DNA of 64,000 nt. It comes from CAVZAB01 sp963773155. Lineage in GTDB: Bacteria; Pseudomonadota; Alphaproteobacteria; Rhizobiales; Beijerinckiaceae. How positions within the stretch are numbered: the stretch's first letter is position 1; each line of letters opens with the position of its first letter. Made by a program: the position numbers and the translations under genes. A model generated the notes under the pieces. That model was not told the origin of the DNA and searched no databases. It saw only the letters and a program-made list of their open reading frames with translations. The DNA lies in NCBI GenBank assembly GCA_963773155.1, contig CAVZAB010000019.1, forward strand, positions 186,001 to 250,000. Reading direction: 5' to 3'. This document shows, piece by piece, positions 17,336-25,646 of this stretch.

Positions 17336-18040
17336 ATGGCCGGCGAAGATCTGGATCTGAACAGCCTGACGGATGAGGAATTGGTCGAGCAAATGCATGA
17401 CGACCTTTACGATGGCCTTGCGTCCGAAATCGAAGACGGCGTCAACATTCTCCTCAAGCGCGGCTGGACTCCCTACGAGATTCTAACTAAGGCCCTGGTC
17501 GAGGGCATGCGGATAGTCGGTATCGATTTTCGCGACGGCATCCTGTTCGTGCCGGAAGTGCTGATGTCGGCGAATTCGATGAAGGCCGGCATGGCAATCC
17601 TGCGTCCGTTGCTGGCCGAGACCGGCGCGCCGAAGATCGGCAAAATGGTGATCGGCACCGTCAAGGGCGATATTCACGACATCGGCAAAAATCTTGTGTG
17701 CATGATGATGGAGGGCGCCGGCTTTGAGGTCATCGACCTTGGGATCAACAATCCTGTCGACAAATATCTGGCCGCAATCGACGAGCACAAGCCCGATATT
17801 CTCGGCATGTCGGCGCTGCTGACCACGACCATGCCCTATATGAAAGTGGTAATCGATACGATGCGCGAAAAGGGCATTCGCAACGATCATGTCGTGCTGG
17901 TCGGCGGGGCGCCGCTGAACGAGGCCTTCGCCAACGCGATCGGGGCCGACGCCTATTGCCGAGACGCCGCCGTCACCGTCGAGACGGCCAAGACGCTTCT
18001 CGCCCGCCGTCAGGGTTCGGTGCATGCCAAGAGTGCGTGA
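17336..18040 (+). CDS. Corrinoid (cobalamin-binding) methyl carrier protein, MtgC/MtbC-like
   Basis: 234-residue corrinoid protein built like the cobalamin module of methionine synthase: a helical cap (about residues 8-95, with LFVPEVLMSANSMKAGMAIL) followed by a Rossmann B12 domain. The histidine motif is intact: D112-x-H114-x-x-G117 within GDIHDIGKNL, then MSALLTTTMPYMK and the C-terminal VLVGGAPLNEAFANAIGADAY. It should accept methyl groups from MttB-family enzymes and hand them to the pterin methyltransferase at 20682-21599. It is the only corrinoid carrier in the window, so both MttB copies may share it. The ATG follows GACGGAGACGAGGCACA. The gene overlaps the DUF1638 gene by 17 bases, implying coupling. 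Confidence 0.93.
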   Translation: MAGEDLDLNSLTDEELVEQMHDDLYDGLASEIEDGVNILLKRGWTPYEILTKALVEGMRIVGIDFRDGILFVPEVLMSANSMKAGMAILRPLLAETGAPKIGKMVIGTVKGDIHDIGKNLVCMMMEGAGFEVIDLGINNPVDKYLAAIDEHKPDILGMSALLTTTMPYMKVVIDTMREKGIRNDHVVLVGGAPLNEAFANAIGADAYCRDAAVTVETAKTLLARRQGSVHAKSA

Positions 18041-18722
18041 GCTTCACGCCGAAGCCGGCGCCGGCGAAGTCCTCGAAGTCGAGGCGACGCTCGAACCCAA
18101 AACCGGCCCGGCTATCGCGGACACGCTTGTCATTGCCTGCGGGGCGCTCGCCCGCGAATTGATCAGTGTGATTGGATTAAACGGCTGGTCGCATATCGAT
18201 GTGACTTGTCTGCCGGCAATTCTGCACAATCGACCAGAAAAGATTACCGCCGCGGTTCGCGGCAAGATTGTTGCGGCGCGTGGCCGCTACCGGCGCATCC
18301 TCTGTCTGTATGGCGATTGCGGGACGGGCGGCATGCTTGACGCCATGCTGCGCGACGAGGGTGTTCAACGCATCGAGGGCGACCATTGCTATGCCTTCTA
18401 TGCCGGGCTGGAGGCATTCGAGCGCTTAGCCGAAGCCGAAATCGGGACCTTTTATCTTACCGACTATCTGGTTCGCTTTTTCGACCGGCTGATTATCGAG
18501 GGCCTCGGGATCGATCGTTTTCCGCAATTGCGGGACGAATATTTCCGGCACTATCGGCGGGTTGTCTGGCTGACGCAAATGCCGGACGAAAGCCTGCGGC
18601 AGAAAGCCGAAGGGGCGGCCAGACGCTTGGGTCTGCCGCTCGAAATCCGAGCAACCGGCCTCGCAGGCCTGGCCGATTTTCTGGAAGCCCAGGCGCCGCA
18701 AGCCGCTCAGCCGGCACAATGA
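18024..18722 (+). CDS. DUF1638 family protein
   Basis: 232-residue protein with the blocks of the DUF1638 family: LVIACGALARELI, VTCLPAILHNRPEKI, LYGDCGTGGMLD and GDHCYAFYAG. These carry four well-placed cysteines and a histidine suited to bind a metal or corrinoid-like cofactor. The family has no settled biochemical role. It is repeatedly found beside MttB and corrinoid methyltransferase genes, which points to a helper job such as cofactor loading or reactivation (inference). It begins inside the end of the corrinoid gene with a 17-base overlap, and the next gene starts 13 bases later, so it is tightly embedded in the operon. Confidence 0.85.
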   Translation: MPRVRELHAEAGAGEVLEVEATLEPKTGPAIADTLVIACGALARELISVIGLNGWSHIDVTCLPAILHNRPEKITAAVRGKIVAARGRYRRILCLYGDCGTGGMLDAMLRDEGVQRIEGDHCYAFYAGLEAFERLAEAEIGTFYLTDYLVRFFDRLIIEGLGIDRFPQLRDEYFRHYRRVVWLTQMPDESLRQKAEGAARRLGLPLEIRATGLAGLADFLEAQAPQAAQPAQ

Positions 18723-18735
18723 GGAAGGCGGTGCC

Positions 18736-19035
18736 ATGGCGCAGATCATGATTCTCTACTGGCGCGATATTCCGGCTCAGGTCGTTGCCAAGGCCGGTCG
18801 GACCAGCGCCAAGCGCGAACTTTCGCTTCGCTTCACCGAGGCAATCGATATGGCGGCCATGCGCAGTGGCAGCCATAAGTCGGAATCCTATCTGGCGCAA
18901 TGGCGGCGCGGCGAGCCGCAGACCTGCGGCGAGGATCTCGAGGCGGAGGCCCAGGCCATGGCCGATCGGCTGGAGCGCGACTATTCCAAGGAGCGGCTCG
19001 TCAAACTCGCGGCTAATGGCGGGAAGGAGCCCTAG
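18736..19035 (+). CDS. Small 'virulence factor'-family protein
   Basis: 99-residue soluble protein beginning MAQIMILYWRDIPAQVVAKAG and continuing with RFTEAIDMAAMRSGSH and SYLAQWRRGEP. This fits the small conserved family labelled Virulence_fact in domain databases. The name is historical; there is no reason to infer virulence here. It is packed between the DUF1638 and MetV-like genes (13 and 4 bases away) and so is very likely part of the methyl-transfer operon. No catalytic motif is obvious; a small accessory or scaffold role for the reductase genes downstream is possible but unproven. Confidence 0.75.
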   Translation: MAQIMILYWRDIPAQVVAKAGRTSAKRELSLRFTEAIDMAAMRSGSHKSESYLAQWRRGEPQTCGEDLEAEAQAMADRLERDYSKERLVKLAANGGKEP

Positions 19036-19039
19036 GACC

Positions 19040-19567
19040 TTGCGCATTCCGGCAGCCTTTGAACCGAATGGTCCGCCGCCGCGCAGGCGCGGGCACTTTG
19101 CTATGCGTTTTTGGAGCGTGCGCCACGCCCGCCAGCTCGAAACTCTCTACGAACTTTACGAAAAGGGACTGGTCGCTCTTTCACCGGTCTTTGCCTGGCT
19201 CGGCTGGGAACGTCTCGAGCGGCCGGTCGCCGCGGTCGAACGCGGCGTCAAGAAGTTGCTGTTCGATTGCCGCATGTGCGGCCAGTGCGTCTTGTCGCAG
19301 ACCGGCATGGCCTGCCCGATGAATTGCCCCAAGAATCTGCGCAACGGTCCCTGTGGCGGGGTGCGCGCGGATGGAAACTGCGAAGTCTATCCCGAAATGC
19401 CCTGCGTCTGGGTTGAGGCCTACGAGGGGAGCCAGCAGATGCGCGACACCGCCGGCATTGCGACCGTGCAACCACCGATCGACCATCGCCTCAAGGGTCG
19501 CTCGACTTGGCTGGCGGTAGCGCGCGACATGGCGACGAACGCCGACGCGCCCTTGGCGGGGCGGTGA
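19040..19567 (+). CDS. MetV-like methylene-THF reductase C-terminal domain protein
   Basis: 175-residue protein of the 'methylene-tetrahydrofolate reductase C-terminal' family, the stand-alone cysteine-rich partner (MetV-like) found with MetF in acetogens and in many methyl-transfer loci. The cysteine region reads CRMCGQCVLSQTGMACPMNCPKN, then GPCGG, GNCEVYPEMPC and the following WVEAY. It can bind iron-sulfur and/or zinc. I start it at TTG 19040 because AAGGAG at 19024-19029 is well spaced; the ATG at 19103 (MRFWSVRHARQ) has no ribosome site but is the alternative. It ends two bases before the metF-like gene, consistent with a two-subunit complex. Confidence 0.82.
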   Translation: MRIPAAFEPNGPPPRRRGHFAMRFWSVRHARQLETLYELYEKGLVALSPVFAWLGWERLERPVAAVERGVKKLLFDCRMCGQCVLSQTGMACPMNCPKNLRNGPCGGVRADGNCEVYPEMPCVWVEAYEGSQQMRDTAGIATVQPPIDHRLKGRSTWLAVARDMATNADAPLAGR

Positions 19568-19569
19568 GG

Positions 19570-20601
19570 ATGGCGCTCGGTCATCCCGATGATTTCGGGC
19601 CTGATCCGGCCTCGCCCTTGCCGGATTTGCCGGCTCATTCCTCGCGGGGCCGGCTCGAGCGGGTGCTGCGGCGCGGCGAATTCGCGGTTACGGCAGAGCT
19701 CAACCCGCCCAATTCGGCCGACCCCGAGGATGTCTATCGGCGGATCGAGGCTTTCGAGGGCTGGGTCGATGCGGTGAACGCCACCGACGGATCGGGCGCC
19801 CATTGCCACATGTCGAGCGTTGCGATCTGTGCCTTGCTGACCAGGGTGGGTTTTTCCTGCATCTTGCAGATCTCTTGTCGCGACTACAACCGGATCGCCA
19901 TCCAGGGCAATGTCCTCGGCGCGGCGGCGCTTGGCGTCGCCAATGTGCTGTGCCTGACCGGCGATGGCGTCCAATGCGGCGATCATCCGCAGGCCAAGCC
20001 GGTGTTCGACTTCGATTCGACGACGCTGCTCAACACGGTCCGAATCATGCGCGACGAAAAGCGCTTTCTGTCCGGCCGCAAAATCACCACCCCGCCGCGC
20101 CTGTTCATCGGCGCCGCCGAAAACCCCTTCGTTCCGCCGATTGATTACCGGCCGGTGAGGCTGGCCAAGAAGATCGCCGCGGGCGCTCAGTTCATTCAAA
20201 CGCAATATTGTTTCGACGTTCCGATGCTCGAGCGTTTCATGGCGCGGGTAGTCGACATGGGATTGACCGAGCAGTGCTTCATATTGATTGGCGTCGGACC
20301 GCTGGCCTCGGCCAAGACGGCGCGCTGGATGCGCGCCAATGTGGCCGGGGTTCACATTCCCGAAGCGGTGATTGCAAGGCTCGAAGGGGCGCAGAACCAG
20401 AAAGCGGAGGGCAAGCGGCTGTGCATCGAAACGATCCAGCGGGTCCGCGAGATCGCCGGCGTTTCCGGCGTTCACGTCATGGCCTATCGGCAGGAAGAAA
20501 CCGTCTCCGAAATCGTTCATGAATCCGGTGTACTGAAGGGCCGCACCCCTTGGCGGCGCGACCTCGTGCCTGGTCGGGCGGCGGTGGAACATATGGACTA
20601 G
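19570..20601 (+). CDS. metF: 5,10-methylene-tetrahydrofolate reductase, MetF-like
   Basis: 343-residue TIM-barrel flavoprotein of the methylene-THF reductase family. Visible elements are FAVTAELNPPNSADPEDV (the early catalytic glutamate), DAVNATDGSGA, the folate/FAD stretch CRDYNRIAIQGNVLGAAALG followed by NVLCLTGDG, and GAQFIQTQYCFDVPMLERFM. It follows the MetV-like gene by two bases behind GGTGAGG, so the two probably form a MetVF-type enzyme. In this operon methyl-THF is produced by the pterin methyltransferase, so the physiological direction would be oxidation of methyl-THF to methylene-THF, the reverse of biosynthetic MetF. That direction is inferred from context only. An 80-base gap follows before the next gene. 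Confidence 0.88.
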   Translation: MALGHPDDFGPDPASPLPDLPAHSSRGRLERVLRRGEFAVTAELNPPNSADPEDVYRRIEAFEGWVDAVNATDGSGAHCHMSSVAICALLTRVGFSCILQISCRDYNRIAIQGNVLGAAALGVANVLCLTGDGVQCGDHPQAKPVFDFDSTTLLNTVRIMRDEKRFLSGRKITTPPRLFIGAAENPFVPPIDYRPVRLAKKIAAGAQFIQTQYCFDVPMLERFMARVVDMGLTEQCFILIGVGPLASAKTARWMRANVAGVHIPEAVIARLEGAQNQKAEGKRLCIETIQRVREIAGVSGVHVMAYRQEETVSEIVHESGVLKGRTPWRRDLVPGRAAVEHMD

Positions 20602-20681
20602 CCATGCGCTTCGGCCGGACGAGAGTCGAAGCCCAATCTGCGTATTAGACTGCCTGTGCCGATGAATGGAGCCATGCCCTA

Positions 20682-21599
20682 ATGACCGAAACGATTATCA
20701 CTTCCGAAAAACGCCAGGTCGTGCTTGGCTTCGATCGTCCGTTCGTCATGATCGGCGAGCGGATCAACCCGACAGGCCGCAAGCTGCTCGCCGCCGAAAT
20801 GGCGGCCGGCGATTACACGCGGGTACTCGCCGACGCGTTGGCGCAAGTCGAGGCCGGCGCCCAGATGCTCGACGTCAATGCCGGCATACCTTTGGCCGAC
20901 GAGCCGAAGATTTTGGCCGATTGCATCAAACTCGTGCAAGATACGGTGCCGGTGCCATTGTCGATCAATTCGTCGATTGTCGAGGCACTGGAGGCCGGGC
21001 TTGCCGCCTATCGCGGCAAGCCTTTGGTCAATTCGGTCACTGGCGAGGAGGAGCGGCTCGAAAGGGTGCTGCCGCTGATCAAGAAATATGATGCCGCCGT
21101 CGTCGCCATTTCCAACGATGAAACCGGAATTTCCGAGGATCCGGACGTCCGCTACGCGGTCGCCAAGAAGATCGTCGAACGGGCCGCCGATCACGGCATC
21201 AAGCGCGAGAATATCGTCGTCGATCCTCTCGTCATGCCGGTCGGTGCCATTAACGACGCCGGACGAAAGCTGATGCAGCTTCTACGTCGGCTTCAGGGCG
21301 AATTGAAGGTCAATACGACCTGTGGGGCATCGAATTTTTCGTTCGGCCTGCCCAACCGGCGTGGCCTGAATGCCAGTTTTCTGCCGATGATGATCGCGTC
21401 CGGCATGACCTCGGCAATCATGAACCCGCTCCACCATGAGGACATGCAGGCCATTCTCGGCGCCAATGTCGTGATGGGACATGATCCGAATTGCTCGAAC
21501 TGGATCCGCAAGTACCGCGAGCCCGCGCCTGACAGCGGCGCGGCCGGTGCGGCGGGCGAGGCGCCGCGCGGCCGCCGCGAAGGCCGCAGGAGGGGTTAG
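20682..21599 (+). CDS. Pterin-dependent methyl-THF:corrinoid methyltransferase
   Basis: 305-residue protein of the dihydropteroate synthase-like pterin-binding family, of the AcsE/MtgA/MetH-folate-domain kind rather than true FolP. Seen are FVMIGERINPTGRK, GAQMLDVNAGIP, PLSINSSIVEALEAGLAAY, NSVTGEEERL, DPLVMPVGA and the family end block TTCGASNFSFGLPNR. It should transfer methyl from the methylated corrinoid protein to THF, closing the demethylation cycle. It ends in a disordered basic tail, GAAGEAPRGRREGRRRG, resembling the tail of the homocysteine methyltransferase at 9555-10556. It lies six bases before the corrinoid activator gene. Confidence 0.88.
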   Translation: MTETIITSEKRQVVLGFDRPFVMIGERINPTGRKLLAAEMAAGDYTRVLADALAQVEAGAQMLDVNAGIPLADEPKILADCIKLVQDTVPVPLSINSSIVEALEAGLAAYRGKPLVNSVTGEEERLERVLPLIKKYDAAVVAISNDETGISEDPDVRYAVAKKIVERAADHGIKRENIVVDPLVMPVGAINDAGRKLMQLLRRLQGELKVNTTCGASNFSFGLPNRRGLNASFLPMMIASGMTSAIMNPLHHEDMQAILGANVVMGHDPNCSNWIRKYREPAPDSGAAGAAGEAPRGRREGRRRG

Positions 21600-21605
21600 G
21601 CGGAC

Positions 21606-23622
21606 GTGAGCCAGGACTTTGCGATAGTCTTCGCGCCGTCAGGCAAGCGCGGCAATTTTGCGTCGGGAACCTCGGTTCTCGAGGCGGCGCGCAAGCTTGG
21701 CGTCGATCTCGACAGCGTCTGCGGTGGCCGCGGCATTTGCGGCCGCTGTCAAATTGTCGTGCAGGAAGGGCACGATCCCAAGGTCGCGATCCAATCGAGC
21801 GAAGCGCACGTGTCCGGCTTCAATGCCGTCGAGGAGCGCTATGCCGCGAAGCGGGGAGCCCTTGCGGCTGGACGTCGGCTCGGCTGCCAGGCGCGGATGG
21901 TCGGCGATCTGATCATCGATGTTCCCCCCGACAGCCAGGTGCACAGGCAGGTCGTGCGCAAGCGCGCCGAGGCGCATCCGATCAGCATCGAGCCGATTGT
22001 CACCTTGCACTATGTTGAAGTCGCACGAACCCGACATGCACGATCCTGCCAGCGATTTCCGACGGCTTTGCCAGGCGCTCGAGGCGCAATGGTCGCTGCA
22101 GGGGGTCAGGGCGCCGCTAGCGGTCCTGCGCGGGCTGCAGGGCGCGCTGCGGGAGGGCGGCTGGAGCGTGACGGTCGCGTTGCGGCACGGCAAGGACGTT
22201 GTCGCCGTCTATCCCGGCTTCAAGGCGCGTATTTTCGGTCTGGCCGTCGACATTGGCTCGACCACGATTGCCGCTCATCTTTGCGATCTGGCGAGCGGCG
22301 AAGTTGTCGCATCCGATGGCCTGATGAACCCGCAGATCCGCTTCGGCGAGGATCTGATGAGCCGGGTGTCCTATGTCATGCTGCACCCCGGCGGCGACGT
22401 CGATCTTACCAGGGCGGTGCGCGAGGCGGTCCAATCCCTGATCGAAAGCGTGGCCCGGCAGGCCGAGATCCGAACTGACGAAATCACAGAGATCACCTTC
22501 GCGGGCAATCCGATTATGCATCACCTGATGCTCGGCCTCGACCCGACCGAATTGGGCGGCGCGCCCTTCGCTTTGACGATTGATGAGGCCTACGACGTGC
22601 CGGCCCGCGATCTCGGGCTTGCAGTGGCGCCTGGCGCCTATGCCTTTATGCTGCCCTGCATCGCCGGCCACGTCGGCGCCGACACGGCCGCGGTCATTCT
22701 CTCAGAAGGACCCTATCTCTCCGATGAAGTGCGGCTTCTGGTCGATGTCGGAACCAATGCCGAAATCGTGCTCGGCAATCGTCATCTTCTGCTTGCCTGC
22801 TCGTCGCCGACCGGACCGGCCTTCGAAGGGGCGCAGATTTCCTCCGGTCAGCGGGCGGCGCCCGGGGCGATCGAAAGGGTGCGCATAGACTATCGCACTC
22901 TCGAGCCGCGCTTCAAGGTCATAGGCTGCGACCTGTGGTCGGATGAGGCCGGGTTTGACGTGGCAACGGCGGCAACCGGGGTCACTGGCATTTGCGGTTC
23001 GGGCATCATTGAGGTCGTCGCCGAAATGGTCCTTGCCGGCATCGTCAAGCCCGAGGGTCTAATCGACGGGGCGCTGGCTCAGCGCAGCTGGCGGGTCGTC
23101 GAGGACGGCCGCACATTCGCCTATGTGATCCAGGCCGGCGAGCCGAAAATCAGCGTCACCCAAAACGACATCCGGGCTATCCAATTGGCCAAGGCCGCGC
23201 TCTATGCCGGCATCAAGCTGTTGATGGACCGGTACGGCGCCACCAAGGTCGATCGGATCACGCTCGCTGGGGCCTTCGGCAGCCATATTGACGTGACCTA
23301 TGCGATGGCTCTGGGCCTCATTCCGGATTGTGATCTCGAACGGGTATCCTCAGCCGGAAACGCGGCCGGTACCGGAGCCCGGATCGCGTTGCTGAATGCT
23401 GCCGCGCGGCGCGAGATCGGCGAGGTGGTCCTGCGCACGCAGAAAATCGAAACCGCGCTGGAGCCGGCGTTCCAGGGCCATTTCGTCGACGCGATGGCCA
23501 TTCCGCACAAGAGCGATTATTTCCCGCATCTTGAAGCCAGGCTTGGTCATCAATTCCTGCGCGAGACCGTCGCGTCCGACAGCAGAAGAGTGCGGGAGCG
23601 ACGGCGAAGGAGCGCCAGCTAA
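21606..23622 (+). pseudogene. Corrinoid reductive activator (RACE/ASKHA family), frameshifted
   Basis: Gene for the ATP-dependent activator that re-reduces oxidised Co(II) corrinoid protein. The N-terminal part (GTG at 21606) is a plant-type [2Fe-2S] domain with CGGRGICGRCQ and a later GCQARM cysteine. The long C-terminal part from about 22030 is the ASKHA ATPase region with LAVDIGSTTIAAHL, EITFAGNPIMHHLMLGLDP and ITLAGAFGSHID. The two are in different frames: one extra base at about 22023-22026, just after HYVEV, breaks the reading, and the amino-acid match continues directly with EPDMHDP in the other frame. Everything else looks intact, so this is either a very recent mutation or a sequencing error. 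The C-terminus is basic (RVRERRRRSAS). Confidence 0.85.
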
Positions 23623-25637
23623 TGCAGACGATTGAGGAGACGGTGCAGGTCACCGAACATTTGGTCATCCCGCTGCCGGACGGGACGCGACTTGCCGCCC
23701 GGCTTTGGCTGCCGGCCGATGGCCGGCCGGTGCCCGCGATCCTCGAATACATTCCCTATCGCAAGCGCGACGGCACGCGCGGCCGCGACGAGCCGATGCA
23801 TGCATTGGTTCGCGGCGCACGGCTATGCGGCCATCCGCGTCGACATGCGCGGCTCGGGCGAATCGGACGGCCTCCTGGACGACGAATACAGCGCCCAGGA
23901 GCTGGACGACGCGTGTCGAGGTCATCGCCTGGATCGCGGCCCAGCCCTGGTGCACCGGCCGCGTCGGCATGATGGGCAAGTCCTGGGGCGGCTTCAACGC
24001 GCTGCAGGTGGCGGCGCTGCGGCCGCCGGCGCTGACCGCGATCATCACCGTCTGCTCGACCGACGACCGCTATGCCGACGACATCCACTACATGGGCGGC
24101 TGCCTGCTCAACGACAATCTGTGGTGGGGCACGATCATGCTCGCCTATCAGGCGCGGCCGCCGGATCCGCAGATGGTCGGCGAGGGCTGGCGGACCAATG
24201 GCTGGAGCGTCTCGCAGGCATGCCGTTCTGGCCGGCCCTGTGGCTGCGCCATCAGCGCCGCGACGCCTATTGGCGGCACGGCTCGGTCTGCGAGGATTTC
24301 GCCGCGATCCAATGCCCGGTCTTCGCCGTCGGCGGCTGGGCCGATGCCTATACCAATGCCATGCCGCGCCTGCTCGAGCCGGCTTGCAGGTGCCGCGGCT
24401 CGGCGCTGATCGGACCCTGGGCGCATCTCTATCCGCAGGACGGCAGCGCCGGGACCGGCGATCGGCTTTCTGCAGGAGGCGGTGCGCTGGTGGGACCATT
24501 GGCTGAAGGGGCGCGACAGCGGCATCATGGACGAGCCGATGCTGCGCGCCTATGTCGAGGAATGGACGCCGCCGGGCCGTGCGCGATCCCGCGCCGGGCC
24601 GCTTCGTCGCCGAGCCGAATTGGCCCTCGGCGCGGATCGCGCCGCGGCCGTTTCGGATCTCGGCTGACGGCTTCGGACGGCGCCGGGGATGCGCGCCGAG
24701 CTCGCCTTTCGCTCGCCGCACTGGACAGGCCTGGCTGCGGCGAATGGATGGGCACCGGCGTGCCGGGCGAGGAGCCGACCGACCAGCGCATCGACGACGG
24801 GTTCTCGCATGCTTCGACAGCAGACCGCTTGGCGTCGCGGGTCGAGATCCTCGGTGCGCCGGAGATCGATATCGAGGTCGCGTCCGACAAGGCCGTGGCG
24901 CAGCTATGCGCCCGCCTCTGCGATGTCGCGCCGGACGGATCGTCGCGGCGGATCAGCTATGGCGTGCTCAACCTCACCCATCGCGACAGCCATGCCGAAT
25001 CCGCAACCGCTCGACGCCGGGCACTTCTATCGGGTCCGCCTGCGGCTCAACGATTGCGGCTATGCTTTCGCCGCCGGACATCGCATCCGACTCTCGCTGT
25101 CGACAGCCTATTGGCCGTTGATCTGGCCGGCGCCGGAGGCCGCGACATTAACTTTGTCGACAGAAGATTCCCGGCTAGTCCTGCCGGTGCGCCTGCCGCG
25201 CGCCGAAGATGGCCTGGTTCGCTTCGAGCCGCCGATTGCCGGTCCGCCGGCCCCGTTCACCCGGGTCTCGCCGGGTCGCGCCGCGCGCGAGACCCGTTTC
25301 GATTGGCTGACTGGAAAATTCGACCTATACGAGCGTCAGCGAAGGCGGCCTCTTTGGTGAAGGCGTGGTGCGGCTCGACGAGATTGGCACCACGATCAAC
25401 CATTCGCTGCGCCGGCAATTGACAATAGACAAGGACGATCCGCTCTCGGCCTCTTATGAAATCAGGCAGAGTTACGATCTGCAGCGCGACGATTGGGACA
25501 TCAGGATCGAGACAACGACGCGGATGACGGCCACAGCCGGGCATTTCCGTCTCTCCGGGACCCTGAAAGCGCTGCAGCAGGGCAAGACGGTCGCCGGCCG
25601 CGAATGGTTCGAGGACATCGATCGCGATCTTGTCTAG
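23622..25637 (+). pseudogene. CocE/NonD-family hydrolase with many frameshifts
   Basis: X-Pro dipeptidyl-peptidase/CocE-type alpha/beta hydrolase of about 670 residues if repaired. Family pieces are clear in all three plus frames: VIPLPDGTRLAARLWLPADG with EYIPYRKRDGTR, then AAHGYAAIRVDMRGSGESDG, the nucleophile region GRVGMMGKSWGGFNA, FAVGGWADAYTNAMPRLL, IGPWAHLYPQDG, GFLQEAVRWWDHWLKG and the C-terminal jelly-roll with GHRIRLSLSTAYWPL and EWFEDIDRDLV. The reading frame changes at least ten times (near 23802, 23912, 24200, 24370, 24395, 24450, 24572, 24690, 24740, 24995, 25325). Protein similarity survives between the shifts, unlike an old pseudogene. The ATG overlaps the activator stop (TAATG), so it would be the last gene of the operon. 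Confidence 0.75.
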
Positions 25638-25646
25638 GCGGTATCG

